Assembly (NCBI RefSeq): GCF_029541745.1
Contig: NZ_CP089746.1
Coordinates: forward strand, 1,302,001 to 1,366,000
DNA from: Streptomyces sp. LX-29
GTDB taxonomy: Bacteria; Actinomycetota; Actinomycetes; Streptomycetales; Streptomycetaceae
Length of the DNA: 64,000 bases
Direction: 5' to 3'
In this document: positions 24,446-37,771 of the stretch, one piece after another
Numbering within the stretch: the stretch's first letter is position 1
Layout of the letters: each line of letters starts with the position of its first letter
Program-made: the position numbers and the translations under genes
Notes under the pieces: generated by a model
The model's input: only the letters and a program-made list of their open reading frames with translations
The model's database searches: none
Told to the model about the DNA's origin: nothing

Positions 24446-25270
24446 TTACAGGCTGAGGCAGCGCGGCTGGAAGTCCGGGTCGGCCGGGCCGACCCGACCC
24501 AGCGCGTTCAGCACCCACTGCGCCACCACCGGGTCCTTGGTGGCCTGGTCGTGCATGAACGGGTCGAGCGGGCAGCGGTCCTGGAGCACCACATTGGTGA
24601 CGTACTCCTTGGGGCCGTTGAGCAGAGCGCTGGTGTAGGGCACGACGACCTCGTCGTAGCGCGTCGTGACCACCGTGTAGTCCGGCCCTTCCGGGGTCTC
24701 GGTGCCGGCGTTGAGCTTGGTCAGCAGTTCGGAGCCGGTCTGCTGGTCGATGCAGGCCGGGCAGAACGCCTTGCCGATCAGCGGGGCCAGCGGGTTGGCC
24801 GTGCCGTGGTTGGAGGGCACGATGCCGACCAGGTCGTCCACCTGGTCCGCGCCGCCCAGGAACTTGATGTAGTAGCGCGGCATCATGCCGCCCTGGCTGT
24901 GACCGACCAGGTCCACCTTGGCCGCCCCCGTCGCGGCCCGCACCGCCGCCACGAAGTCCCGGAGCTCGCCCGCCGAGTCGGCGATCGGGTCGGTCGCCAT
25001 GCGGCCGTAGTTGAAGGCGAAGACGCAGTAGCCCGCCTTCTTGAGCTTGGGCGAGAGCGTCGCCCAGTTCTCCCGCATCAGCTTGAAGGTGCCGTTGACC
25101 AGGACCACCGGCTCCGGGTGGGCCGAATCGGGCTTGCAGGACCAGTCGTTGGCGCCGCGCGGCGGGGCGTCCAGCCCCGAGGCGGCCGCCGGGGCGACAT
25201 GCCCCGCCAACGTCAGAGCCGCCACGGCGGCCGCGGCGAACAGCGTGCGAACAGTAGCGCGAATACGCAT
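24446..25270 (-). CDS. Secreted lipase/esterase, alpha/beta hydrolase
   Basis: A 274-residue secreted hydrolase. The signal peptide covers about residues 1-30 (RATVRTLFAAAAVAALTLAG, cleavage near AAASG). The nucleophile elbow GHSQGG has Ser125, and HDQ near the end may supply the catalytic His. VVLVNGTF forms the oxyanion region. Cys residues (WSCKP, YCVF, FCPAC, DRCPLD, PRCLSL) suggest disulfides. The pattern fits the lipase class 2/EstA group of Streptomyces. Upstream (25333-25365) is an inverted CCGGTCG/CGACCGG element that may be regulatory. Confidence 0.88.
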   Translation of the reverse strand: MRIRATVRTLFAAAAVAALTLAGHVAPAAASGLDAPPRGANDWSCKPDSAHPEPVVLVNGTFKLMRENWATLSPKLKKAGYCVFAFNYGRMATDPIADSAGELRDFVAAVRAATGAAKVDLVGHSQGGMMPRYYIKFLGGADQVDDLVGIVPSNHGTANPLAPLIGKAFCPACIDQQTGSELLTKLNAGTETPEGPDYTVVTTRYDEVVVPYTSALLNGPKEYVTNVVLQDRCPLDPFMHDQATKDPVVAQWVLNALGRVGPADPDFQPRCLSL

Positions 25271-25513
25271 GATTCCCCCTGAAGGTGGCCGCGATCGGGC
25301 TCATCGCGGCGGTCGCCTGGGTCGCGATATGCCGATCACCGGTCGACAATGCCGACCGGCGATCGCAAATATTTCGCGCGCGTTAAAGGCGGGTCAATGT
25401 TGACCGCATCACTTACCGCTGGTTACGGCAACCGCGCCCCTTTTGCCCGCACTCCCCGTCCACTCCGCTGAGCCCGCACGGCCGCCACTCGGACACCGAA
25501 CCGACGGCGCCGG

Positions 25514-27055
25514 CTACTCGTGCGCGCTGTCCGCCAGCCTCTGGCCGCGCAGCAGGAACCAGGCCGCCACCGCGGTGGCCAGCAGCACCGCCGCGCCGAC
25601 GCCGGCCGCGATCCGCAGCCCGTCGACGAACGCCTCCTGGGCCGCGCCCAGGAGGCGGGTGCCGGTGCCCGGCGGCAGGGTCTCCGCCGCCTCGACCGCG
25701 CCGCCGAGCGATTCGCGCGCCTCGGCGGCCGTCGCCCCGTTCGCCTCGGCGGGAACCGCGAAGTCGCGGTAGACCCCCGTGACGATGGAGCCGAGCGCCG
25801 CGATGCCCAGCGCCGCACCCAGCTCGTACGCGGTCTCCGACACCGCCGAGGCCGAACCGGCCTGCTCCTTGGGCACGCTGGAGAGGATCACATCTGCGGT
25901 GACGGTGAAGGAGAAGCCCGCCCCGACGCCGACCGCCAGCAGCGCCCCGCCGAGCAGCGGATATCCGGTGTCGGTGTCCAGCAGGGTGAGCGCGGCCAGC
26001 GCGCAGCCGACCAGCGCCAGACCGCCGGAGACCACCGCCCGCACCGAGTGGCGGCGGGCGACGAGACCGGCGACCAGCCCCGCCAGGACCGCGGCGACGG
26101 CCGCCGGCAGCTCCGCCAACCCGGCCTCCAGCGGCTCCCGCCCCTGCACCAGCTGGAAGAACTGCGACAGGAAGAAGACCAGCCCGGACAGACCGAGGAC
26201 GGTGAGCAGATCGGCGAGGACCGCCCCGGAGAACCCACGGTGCTGGAAGAGCCGCATGTCCAGCAGCGGCCGGGGAAGCCGAAGCTGCCGCCGCACGAAC
26301 CCCACCAGGGCCAGCGCGCCGACGGCGCCGACGGCGGCGGCCTCGGCGTGGACGCCGTGGGCCGCGGCCTCCTTGACCGCGTAGACCACGCCGACCACAC
26401 CGATCAGGGACAGGGCCACGCTGGGCAGGTCCCAGGGGCCCGGGTCCGGGTCCCGCGACTCGGGCAGCGTCCGTATGCCGACCAGCACCAGGACGGCCAT
26501 CACCGGCAGGTTGATCAGGAAGACCGACCCCCACCAGAAGTGCTCCAGCAGGAAGCCGCCGACGACCGGACCGACGGCCGCGCCCGCCGAAGCGGTCGCG
26601 CCCCAGATGCCGATCGCGAGGCTGCGCTCGCGGGGGTCGTGGAACAGGTTGCGGATGAGGGCCAGGGTGGCCGGCATCAGGGTCGCGCCGGCCACGCCCA
26701 GCAGCGCCCGCGCGACGATCATCATCTCGGGGCTGGTGGCGTACGCGTTCAGCGCCGAGACGGCGCCGAAGGCGACCGAGCCGCACAGCAGCAGCTTCTT
26801 GCGGCCGATCCGGTCACCGAGGCTGCCCATGGAGACCAGCAGGCCGGCGATGACGAAGGAGTAGACATCGCCGATCCACAGCAGCTGGGTGCTGGACGGG
26901 CGCAGGTCCTCGCTGAGGAAGGGGGTGGCCAGACCCAGCACGGTCGCGTCGACGGCGACCAGCAGCACCGCCAGCACCAGGACGGACAGCGCCAACCATC
27001 GGCCCGGCCGCGGTTCGATCGCCGTCCGCTTCGCTGTCAGCACGTTCTGGCTCAT
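25514..27055 (-). CDS. MFS drug exporter, DHA2 (14-span) family
   Basis: A 513-residue proton-driven exporter. Fourteen hydrophobic segments and the DHA2 signatures are visible: motif A SLGDRIGRKKLLL, motif D1 VDATVLGLATPFLSEDL, and motif C ASAGAAVGPVVGGFLLEHF. It resembles SmvA/QacA-type cation and drug pumps. It starts two bases after the TetR gene ends, so the pair forms one operon, controlled from the palindromic operator at 27619-27644. Substrates are not predictable. Confidence 0.92.
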   Translation of the reverse strand: MSQNVLTAKRTAIEPRPGRWLALSVLVLAVLLVAVDATVLGLATPFLSEDLRPSSTQLLWIGDVYSFVIAGLLVSMGSLGDRIGRKKLLLCGSVAFGAVSALNAYATSPEMMIVARALLGVAGATLMPATLALIRNLFHDPRERSLAIGIWGATASAGAAVGPVVGGFLLEHFWWGSVFLINLPVMAVLVLVGIRTLPESRDPDPGPWDLPSVALSLIGVVGVVYAVKEAAAHGVHAEAAAVGAVGALALVGFVRRQLRLPRPLLDMRLFQHRGFSGAVLADLLTVLGLSGLVFFLSQFFQLVQGREPLEAGLAELPAAVAAVLAGLVAGLVARRHSVRAVVSGGLALVGCALAALTLLDTDTGYPLLGGALLAVGVGAGFSFTVTADVILSSVPKEQAGSASAVSETAYELGAALGIAALGSIVTGVYRDFAVPAEANGATAAEARESLGGAVEAAETLPPGTGTRLLGAAQEAFVDGLRIAAGVGAAVLLATAVAAWFLLRGQRLADSAHE

Positions 27056-27057
27056 CG

Positions 27058-27603
27058 TCAGGTACTCCGTCGCACTCCGCCGAGCAGAAGCTCGACGACC
27101 ATGTAGTTCATGTCCTTGGCGGCGACCCGGCCGTCCTGGACCGACCAGGCGGCGGCCGCGATCAGGCCGTAGAGCGCCTCGGTCAGCCAGCCCGGGGTCA
27201 TGTCGATCCGGAAGTGCCCCTCGTGCTGTCCACGCCGGAAGAGCGCCGCGACCCGGGTGTCGATGCGCTCCCAGCCCTCATTGATCTCCTCGCCCTCGAA
27301 GAGCTGGTTCTCCGTGTAGAGGAAGGCGACGAAGCCGGAGACCGGGCGGGTGGCGGCGATCAGCCGACGCAGCGCCTCGTCGGCGTCCCCCTCCTCGACC
27401 CGGGCCTCGTCCAGGGCGGCTTCGAGCTGCTCGATGCCGAGCTGCTCCAGGGCGCGCATCAGGGCGTCACGCCCGGCGAAATGCCGGTGCAGGGTGGCCC
27501 GACTGATGCCCGCCGCCTTGGCGATCTCATCCATGGACGCCGTGGCCTTGCGGGTGAGCAGGGCGGCGGCTTCGCGCAGCACCTGCGCACGGTCAACACT
27601 CAT
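27058..27603 (-). CDS. TetR/AcrR family repressor of the adjacent MFS exporter
   Basis: A 181-residue regulator. The N-terminal HTH (SMDEIAKAAGISRATLHRHFAGRDALMRAL, about residues 23-52) is typical; the C-terminal ligand domain is variable. ATG 27603 is used; a longer frame would run through the operator. A 26-bp palindrome 15 bases upstream is the probable operator, and a half-site ATGAGACA overlaps the start codon, so the protein should repress itself and the downstream pump until a ligand binds. Confidence 0.9.
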   Translation of the reverse strand: MSVDRAQVLREAAALLTRKATASMDEIAKAAGISRATLHRHFAGRDALMRALEQLGIEQLEAALDEARVEEGDADEALRRLIAATRPVSGFVAFLYTENQLFEGEEINEGWERIDTRVAALFRRGQHEGHFRIDMTPGWLTEALYGLIAAAAWSVQDGRVAAKDMNYMVVELLLGGVRRST

Positions 27604-27618
27604 GAGACAACCATAGAC

Positions 27619-27644
27619 CATGTGAGACATTCATGTCTCACATG
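27619..27644. promoter_or_regulatory. Palindromic TetR operator
   Basis: Two perfect 12-base arms, CATGTGAGACAT and ATGTCTCACATG, are separated by TC. Extra half-sites ATGAGACA (27602) and ATGGGACA (27642) flank it. Confidence 0.8.
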
Positions 27645-27700
27645 GGACACCGATATCTCGATCTTGAGTCCATACCCGCCCAGTCGGCGGCAGGCATACA

Positions 27701-27739
27701 CAGAGGCCGGAGCCCGCCCATGGCGAGATCCGGCCTCTG
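27701..27739. terminator. Hairpin in the argH-TetR gap
   Basis: CAGAGGCCGGA and TCCGGCCTCTG form an 11-bp perfect stem with a 17-base loop. It lies between the TetR operator and the argH terminator, so its role is unclear. Confidence 0.5.
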
Positions 27740-27795
27740 CGATATGACGCACCGTATGAATATAAAGACTCAGCGTGCCGAGTGGGTGAGAGTCG

Positions 27796-27840
27796 GAAAA
27801 GGCGGTTCCCCTTAGCTGGTGCTGGGGGGAACCGCCCCTT
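27796..27840 (-). terminator. Rho-independent terminator of argGH
   Basis: Read on the minus strand, GGGCGGTTCCCCCC pairs with GGGGAACCGCC and is followed by TTTT. It starts about 70 bases after the argH stop. Confidence 0.85.
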
Positions 27841-27910
27841 CCCCTGGGGCGCCTCGGGAGCCCCACGGTCATCCCCCGGGGAACCGAGGGAGCCCCGGGA
27901 AGGCCGACGG

Positions 27911-30531
<2,621 letters not shown>

Positions 30532-30584
30532 GGGTTTCTCCTTACGATCCCTGCACTGCGACTGTTCATGCGGTGATGGGTATA

Positions 30585-30613
30585 AGTATGCACTCAGCCG
30601 TATGGTTCGTCAA
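30585..30613 (-). promoter_or_regulatory. argG promoter with overlapping ArgR-like site
   Basis: On the minus strand TTGACG (30608-30613) and CATACT (30585-30590) are 17 bases apart. The -10 region reads GTGCATACTTATAC, resembling Streptomyces ARG-box halves (TGCATA), so ArgR would block polymerase. The operator call is inference. Confidence 0.65.
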
Positions 30614-30668
30614 CGCGCTCCCGCCGTCGGCGAGCCGCTCTGTGGAAACCGCGCTCCCGGCGCGCGGA

Positions 30669-31409
30669 TCAGCCGTCGTGCCCGGGTGCCGTCCAGGCCC
30701 GGCGCAGGGCGGCGATCTCCTCGGGGCTGCTCTCCCGGGCGATGTAGGGGATCTCCAGGAGGTGTCGGATCCGGTGCTCGGGGATCCGTCGCCGCACCTC
30801 TTCCGCGTCGGCCAGCACCTGGCCGTACAGCTTCTCCCCGTCCAGGCAGAAGACGTCGACCAGGACCACGCGACCGTCGAGCGCGCGCCGGACGTTGCCG
30901 GCGTTCAGGTCGAATCCGTACCACCACGGGACGCGGGACCGGAACTCCTCGTCCACCTCGGCCGCGACCCGGTACACGGCCGCGAGGTCCGGGTCGCCCG
31001 GCCCACCCCGGGTGGCGGCGGCGCCGACGGCGCGCCAGCGTTCGGCGATCTCGGCGGCCTTCTCGGCCTCCAGCGGCGGAAGATACTCCAACACCGTGAG
31101 CGTGCCCCCGCCGTCGAGGGCGGCCTCGAGGGCGACGCGCGGCAGGTACGGGTTGCCCGCGCAGCGTCGGCACAGTTCCAGGAAGGCCGCGTACGCCGGG
31201 TCGAAGGGACAGATCCGGGCCACCAGGTGCCCGGTGGGGGAGCGCACCGCCACCGCCCAGTCACCCACTCCGCAGGGGGTCCAGCCCCGCTGCACGAGCT
31301 CGGCGAGTGCCTCACGGTGCGTGCTGTCGTCCCAGCTCCGCTCGGCCAGGGCGGCGAGGTCGGGGTCCCTGGGGGATGCGGCCACGTCGGCGTGCGAGTC
31401 GATCGACAT
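30669..31409 (-). CDS. Hypothetical protein with kinase-like catalytic loop
   Basis: A 246-residue protein. A protein kinase/APH-like pattern is visible near residues 165-195: WWYGFDLNAGNV (Asp and Asn placed as in HGDLxxxN) followed by GRVVLVDVFCLDG (second Asp). An N-terminal lobe with WAVAVRSPTGHLVARICPFD could hold a beta-lysine region but no clear lysine motif is present, so activity is uncertain. It lies alone between argG and argR on the same strand, with its own upstream gap. Start ATG 31409 (MSIDSHAD). Confidence 0.65.
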   Translation of the reverse strand: MSIDSHADVAASPRDPDLAALAERSWDDSTHREALAELVQRGWTPCGVGDWAVAVRSPTGHLVARICPFDPAYAAFLELCRRCAGNPYLPRVALEAALDGGGTLTVLEYLPPLEAEKAAEIAERWRAVGAAATRGGPGDPDLAAVYRVAAEVDEEFRSRVPWWYGFDLNAGNVRRALDGRVVLVDVFCLDGEKLYGQVLADAEEVRRRIPEHRIRHLLEIPYIARESSPEEIAALRRAWTAPGHDG

Positions 31410-31928
31410 GCGGGCAGCGTAGGCAGTCCGACTTCGGCCCCGAAAGCGGATTTCGCCGGGCTGCCGGGGCACGGCGCGGGTGTGCTCCGCAGCGCCGTCG
31501 CCGTCTGCGGGCCTGCGCGACGGACGACGTGAGCGGCATCGCGCCGCAGGGCGGAATTGCGCCCGGCCGACCGCGCCTCTCATCTCGCGCCTCCGGCGCA
31601 AAGAAGGCTGCTACGGGACGAGAGGGGGCAGCTCCTCGCCGTCGCCGTCCGACGCCCGGCGGGCGATGTCCTCGCAGAATTGCTTGATGCGTATCAAGCG
31701 CCAGATCAAAGGACTCTGCGAAGGGTCACCGGATTCCTGGCGGTACGTGCTCCTCGCTCGTCAGCCCCGGACCGCCAGACGGCGACGGCGGGCCAGCCCG
31801 GCCCCTCCTGCCCCGTTGCCGCTCGCTGTGCGCCGAAGGCGCGAGACGAAACCCGCACCCGACCGAACCGAACGCCGCCCCACGCAGAGAGCCCGCCCCA
31901 CGGCGAGAGCCCGCCCGACGGAGGGGCG
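31410..31928. other. Gene-poor stretch with a possible gene remnant
   Basis: On the minus strand, one frame ending at a TAG (31611-31613) reads YRQESGDPSQSPLIWRLI then RIKQFCEDIARRASDG and ends LPPLVP, which looks protein-like, but no start with a ribosome site is visible. A 16-base palindrome CTTGATGCGTATCAAG lies at 31683-31698 within it. The rest holds nothing I can support; repeated GCCCGCCC words near 31885-31920 precede the argR end. Confidence 0.4.
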
Positions 31929-32519
31929 TTAGCGCGCCTTCTGGGCCAGCCGCAGCAGGTGGTCGGCGAGGGCCTGGCCGCCGGCCGGGTCGCGGCTGAT
32001 GAGAAGCAGGGTGTCGTCGCCCGCGATGGTGCCGAGGATGTCGTGCAGCTCGGCCTGGTCGATGGCGGAGGCGAGGAACTGGGCAGCGCCCGGCGGCGTC
32101 CGCAGCACCACGAGGTTGGCGGACGCCTCGGCGGAGATCAGGAGCTCGGCGGACAGGCGCCGCATGCGCTCCTCCTTGGCGGACTCCCCCAGCGGCGCCT
32201 GCGGCGTGCGGAAGCCGCCCTCGCTCGGCACGGCGTAGATCAGCTCACCGCCGGTGTTGCGGATCTTGACCGCGCCGAGCTCGTCCAGGTCGCGGGAGAG
32301 CGTCGCCTGAGTGACGCTCAGCCCGTCGTCGGAGAGCAGCTTGGCGAGCTGGCTCTGGGAGCGGACCGGCTGCCGGTTGAGGATGTCCACGATCCGGCGG
32401 TGGCGGGCGGTCCGGGTCTGCGGCACGGCCTGCCCGATGGACTGCGCCGCCGCCATGTCCCGGGCCGCCCTGTCCTCTGACGCGCCGTTCCCTAGCTCGT
32501 TCTGCTGCGCCTCGTGCAT
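31929..32519 (-). CDS. argR: Arginine repressor
   Basis: A 196-residue regulator of arginine biosynthesis. The winged-helix domain ([43 protein letters not shown]) and the hexamerisation/arginine-binding domain ([27 protein letters not shown]) are intact. I chose ATG 32519 (MHEAQQ), seven bases after the argD stop; GTG 32561 would overlap argD by 35 bases without a ribosome site. Being last in argCJBDR, ArgR should control its own operon and argGH. Confidence 0.95.
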   Translation of the reverse strand: MHEAQQNELGNGASEDRAARDMAAAQSIGQAVPQTRTARHRRIVDILNRQPVRSQSQLAKLLSDDGLSVTQATLSRDLDELGAVKIRNTGGELIYAVPSEGGFRTPQAPLGESAKEERMRRLSAELLISAEASANLVVLRTPPGAAQFLASAIDQAELHDILGTIAGDDTLLLISRDPAGGQALADHLLRLAQKAR

Positions 32520-32526
32520 CGTCTCG

Positions 32527-33747
32527 TCAGTCTCCGGATCGTCGTTCCCCGTGTATGCCACCGTCGTCGACGGCGTCGCGCGCGGCGTCCAGGACGGCGG
32601 GGAGCGCCCCGAGGAACGCGTCCACGACGTCGTCGCCGACGACGAGCGGCGGGGCCAGCCGGAGCACGTCCGGCGCGACCGCGTTCACCAGGAGTCCCGC
32701 GTCCTGAGCCGCCTGCTGCACGCGCTGTGCGAGGGGCTCTGTGAGCACGATACCCAGGAGAAGGCCGGAGCCACGGACATGGGCGACCAGCGGGTGGCCG
32801 AACGCCTCGATTCCCGCGCGCAGCCGCTCCCCGACCCGCTTGACGTGGTCGAGGGCGCCGTCGGCGGCGAGGGTGTCGAGCACGGCGAGGGCGGCGGCGC
32901 AGGCCACGGGGTTGCCGCCGAAGGTGGAACCGTGCTGACCGGGCGTCAGCAGCTCGGCGGCGGCGCCGAAGGCGAGGGTGGCGCCGATGGGCAGCCCGCC
33001 GCCCAGCCCCTTGGCGAGGGTGACCACATCGGGCTCGACCCCCTGCGCCTGGTGTGCGAACCAGTGCCCCGTACGGCCGATCCCCGTCTGGATCTCGTCG
33101 AGGACCAGCAGCGTGCCGGTGGCCCGGGTGATCTCGCGGGCGGCGGCCAGATAGCCGGGGGGCGGCACGATCACGCCGTTCTCGCCCTGGATCGGCTCGA
33201 TCACGACGATCGCGGTCTCGGTGGTGACGGCGGCCCGCAACGCCTCCGCGTCGCCGTAGGGCACATGGGTGACCTCGCCGACCAGCGGCAGGAAGGGCTC
33301 CTGCTTGGCGGGCTGGCCGGTGAGGGCCAGCGCGCCCATGGTGCGGCCGTGGAAGCCGCCGGTGGTGGCCACCATGTGGGTCCGGCCGGTGCGCCGCCCG
33401 ATCTTGATGGCGGCCTCGACGGCCTCGGCTCCGGAGTTGCCGAAGTAGACCCGGCCGGGGCGGCCGGCCAGGTGCAGGAGGCGCTCGGCGACCGCGACCG
33501 TCGGTTCGGCGATGTGGAGGTTGGAGACGTGTCCGAGGGTGGCGATCTGCTCGGAGACGGCGCGGACGACGGCGGGGTGGGCGTGGCCGAGGGCGTTGAC
33601 CGCGATGCCGCCGACGAAGTCGAGGTAGGCGCGGCCCTCGGCGTCCCAGACCCGGGCGCCCTCGCCGCGGACGAGCGGCAGCTTGGGCGTGCCGTAGTTG
33701 TCCATCAGCGCGCTCTGCCAGCGCTGGGTGAGCTGCTCGTTGCTCAT
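32527..33747 (-). CDS. argD: Acetylornithine aminotransferase
   Basis: A 406-residue class III PLP aminotransferase converting N-acetylglutamate semialdehyde to acetylornithine. Motifs: [33 protein letters not shown], and [14 protein letters not shown], with the PLP lysine. Start ATG 33747 with GAGGGG upstream overlaps the argB stop in ATGA (33744-33747). Confidence 0.96.
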   Translation of the reverse strand: MSNEQLTQRWQSALMDNYGTPKLPLVRGEGARVWDAEGRAYLDFVGGIAVNALGHAHPAVVRAVSEQIATLGHVSNLHIAEPTVAVAERLLHLAGRPGRVYFGNSGAEAVEAAIKIGRRTGRTHMVATTGGFHGRTMGALALTGQPAKQEPFLPLVGEVTHVPYGDAEALRAAVTTETAIVVIEPIQGENGVIVPPPGYLAAAREITRATGTLLVLDEIQTGIGRTGHWFAHQAQGVEPDVVTLAKGLGGGLPIGATLAFGAAAELLTPGQHGSTFGGNPVACAAALAVLDTLAADGALDHVKRVGERLRAGIEAFGHPLVAHVRGSGLLLGIVLTEPLAQRVQQAAQDAGLLVNAVAPDVLRLAPPLVVGDDVVDAFLGALPAVLDAARDAVDDGGIHGERRSGD

Positions 33748-34639
33748 GGTGTGGTCCCCTCGTCGGGCACGACCATGGTGCCGATGCCCTCGTCCGTGAA
33801 GATCTCCAGCAGGATGGAGTGCGGCACCCGCCCGTCGATCACCCGAGCGGTCCGCACCCCGTTGCGCACGGCGTACAGGCACCCTTCCATCTTGGGGACC
33901 ATGCCGCTGGACAGGTCGGGCAGGAGCGCCTCCAGTCGGCTCGCGGTGAGCTGGCTGATGACGTCGTCGCTGTGCGGCCAGTCCGCGTAGAGCCCCTCGA
34001 CGTCGGTGAGGACCATCAGCGTCTCGGCGTCCAGGGCGGCGGCCAGCGCGGCGGCGGCGGTATCGGCGTTGACGTTGTAGACATGGCCGTCGTCGACGCT
34101 GCGGGCGATGGAGGAGACCACCGGTATGCGGCCGTCGTCCAGCAGGGCCCGGATGGCGCCGGTGTCGATGGCGGCGACCTCGCCGACCCGGCCGATGTCC
34201 ACCCGCTCCCCGTCGATCTCCGCGTACCGCTTGGTGGCGCTCATGGTGTGGGCGTCCTCGCCGGTCAGCCCGACGGCGAGCGGGCCGTGCTGGTTGAGCA
34301 GCCCGACCAGCTCGCGCTGGACCTGTCCGGCCAGCACCATCCGCACGACGTCCATGGCCTCGGGAGTGGTGACCCGCAGCCCGGCCTTGAACTCCGACTC
34401 CAGGCCGAGCCGGTCGAGCTGGGCGCTGATCTGCGGGCCGCCGCCGTGGACGACGACGGGCCGCAGTCCGGCGTGGCGCAGGAAGACCACGTCCTGGGCG
34501 AAGGCGGCCTTCAGCTCCTCGTCGACCATGGCGTTGCCACCGAACTTGATCACGATGGTCTTGCCGTGGTGGCGGGTCAGCCAGGGCAGCGCCTCGATGA
34601 GCGTGCGGGCCTTGGGCAGGGCGGTGTGTTTACGGGTGC

Positions 34640-34643
<4 letters not shown>
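33744..34643 (-). CDS. argB: Acetylglutamate kinase
   Basis: A 299-residue amino acid kinase phosphorylating N-acetylglutamate. Motifs: [14 protein letters not shown] near the start, [11 protein letters not shown], and [15 protein letters not shown] with [12 protein letters not shown]. The N-terminal helix ([21 protein letters not shown]) is typical of arginine-inhibited, hexameric enzymes, so feedback inhibition is likely. Overlaps the argJ stop in ATGA at 34640-34643. Confidence 0.96.
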
Positions 34644-36871
<2,228 letters not shown>

Positions 36872-37065
36872 TGACGCTCTGGCGATCCCCCAAGGGCCCT
36901 GTGACTGAGCGCGGTCGCTGGCCCCTCTGGCCAGCTACGCACTCAAAGCGTCCCGTGGTCTTCATCCTGGTGAGCGGGCTACCTGGGCCGGAGCCGATGC
37001 GGATCCTCGCCTGCCCTGCCGACCCAGCCACGGCCACCGGCTGGGGGTTCAGTAGCGTCCGTTCC

Positions 37066-37629
37066 ATGATCGCCCTCGACGCCCTCCTCCGCCTCTGCCC
37101 GCCGCCCGCCGTACCGCCGCCCGCGGTGGACTGGGCGCAGGCCGAGCGCGCCCTGGGCGTGGCTCTGCCCGCCGACTACAAGCAGCTCGTCGAAACATAC
37201 GGCGGCGGCATCTTCGACGACACGATCTGGTTGCTCGTCCCCGGCTCCGCCTACAGCGACTGTGACCTGCACGCGCAGACGACGGAACGGAACGAGATCC
37301 TGGCCAGTCTGTGGGAGTTCGAGGCGAAGCCTGTCGGCCTGCTGGAAGCGGGGGCGCGGGTCCTGCCGTGGGCGTTCGAGGAGGGCACGGGGGCGTTCCT
37401 GTACTGGCTGGCGCGGCCCGGCCAGCACCCCGACGAGTGGACCGTGCTTTACAACGAAGGGCGCGGCCCACTGTGGGAGCACCACGGCATGGGGTGCCTC
37501 GCCTTCCTGCTGGCGGTGCTCACAGGGACGGCGGAAACGGAGTACTTCGGCTACCTCTACGAAGTGCTGAAGCCAACGGAGCACCGCTTCGCGACGGCCG
37601 ACCAGATCCTCGGAGCGTCCCGGCACTGA
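37066..37629 (+). CDS. SMI1/KNR4 (SUKH) family protein
   Basis: A 187-residue protein with the SUKH core: WAQAERALGVALPADYKQLVETYGGGIFDDTIWLL, read here as WAQAERALGVALPADYK plus YGGGIFDD, and later GCLAFLLAVLTG. SUKH proteins often act as immunity factors for polymorphic toxins, but many Streptomyces copies stand alone with no toxin, as here. ATG 37066 (MIALDALLRLCPP) is the best start; the frame extends upstream to 36871 over the argC promoter, which is unlikely to be coding. It ends before a perfect terminator. Confidence 0.82.
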   Translation: MIALDALLRLCPPPAVPPPAVDWAQAERALGVALPADYKQLVETYGGGIFDDTIWLLVPGSAYSDCDLHAQTTERNEILASLWEFEAKPVGLLEAGARVLPWAFEEGTGAFLYWLARPGQHPDEWTVLYNEGRGPLWEHHGMGCLAFLLAVLTGTAETEYFGYLYEVLKPTEHRFATADQILGASRH

Positions 37630-37677
37630 CGCCGTCCGGCCGCTCTCGACGACGCGGTTCACCGCTGGCGCACCCAG

Positions 37678-37720
37678 CTGAGCGCCGTACCTGGCCAGAC
37701 TGGCCAGGTACGGCGCTCAG
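37678..37720. terminator. Perfect 20-bp hairpin between convergent genes
   Basis: Two exact 20-base arms beginning CTGAGCGCCGTACCTGG enclose GAC. It separates the SUKH gene from the convergent secreted-protein gene and should stop both. Confidence 0.92.
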
Positions 37721-37771
37721 TCACAGGGCCCGCCGGTGGGCGGGCCCTGCACCCCCTCGGGACGGCTCGCG

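Noticed and set aside
32520..32561. GTG 32561 as the argR start
   Set aside because: It would overlap argD by 35 bases without a ribosome site; ATG 32519 fits the usual ArgR start.
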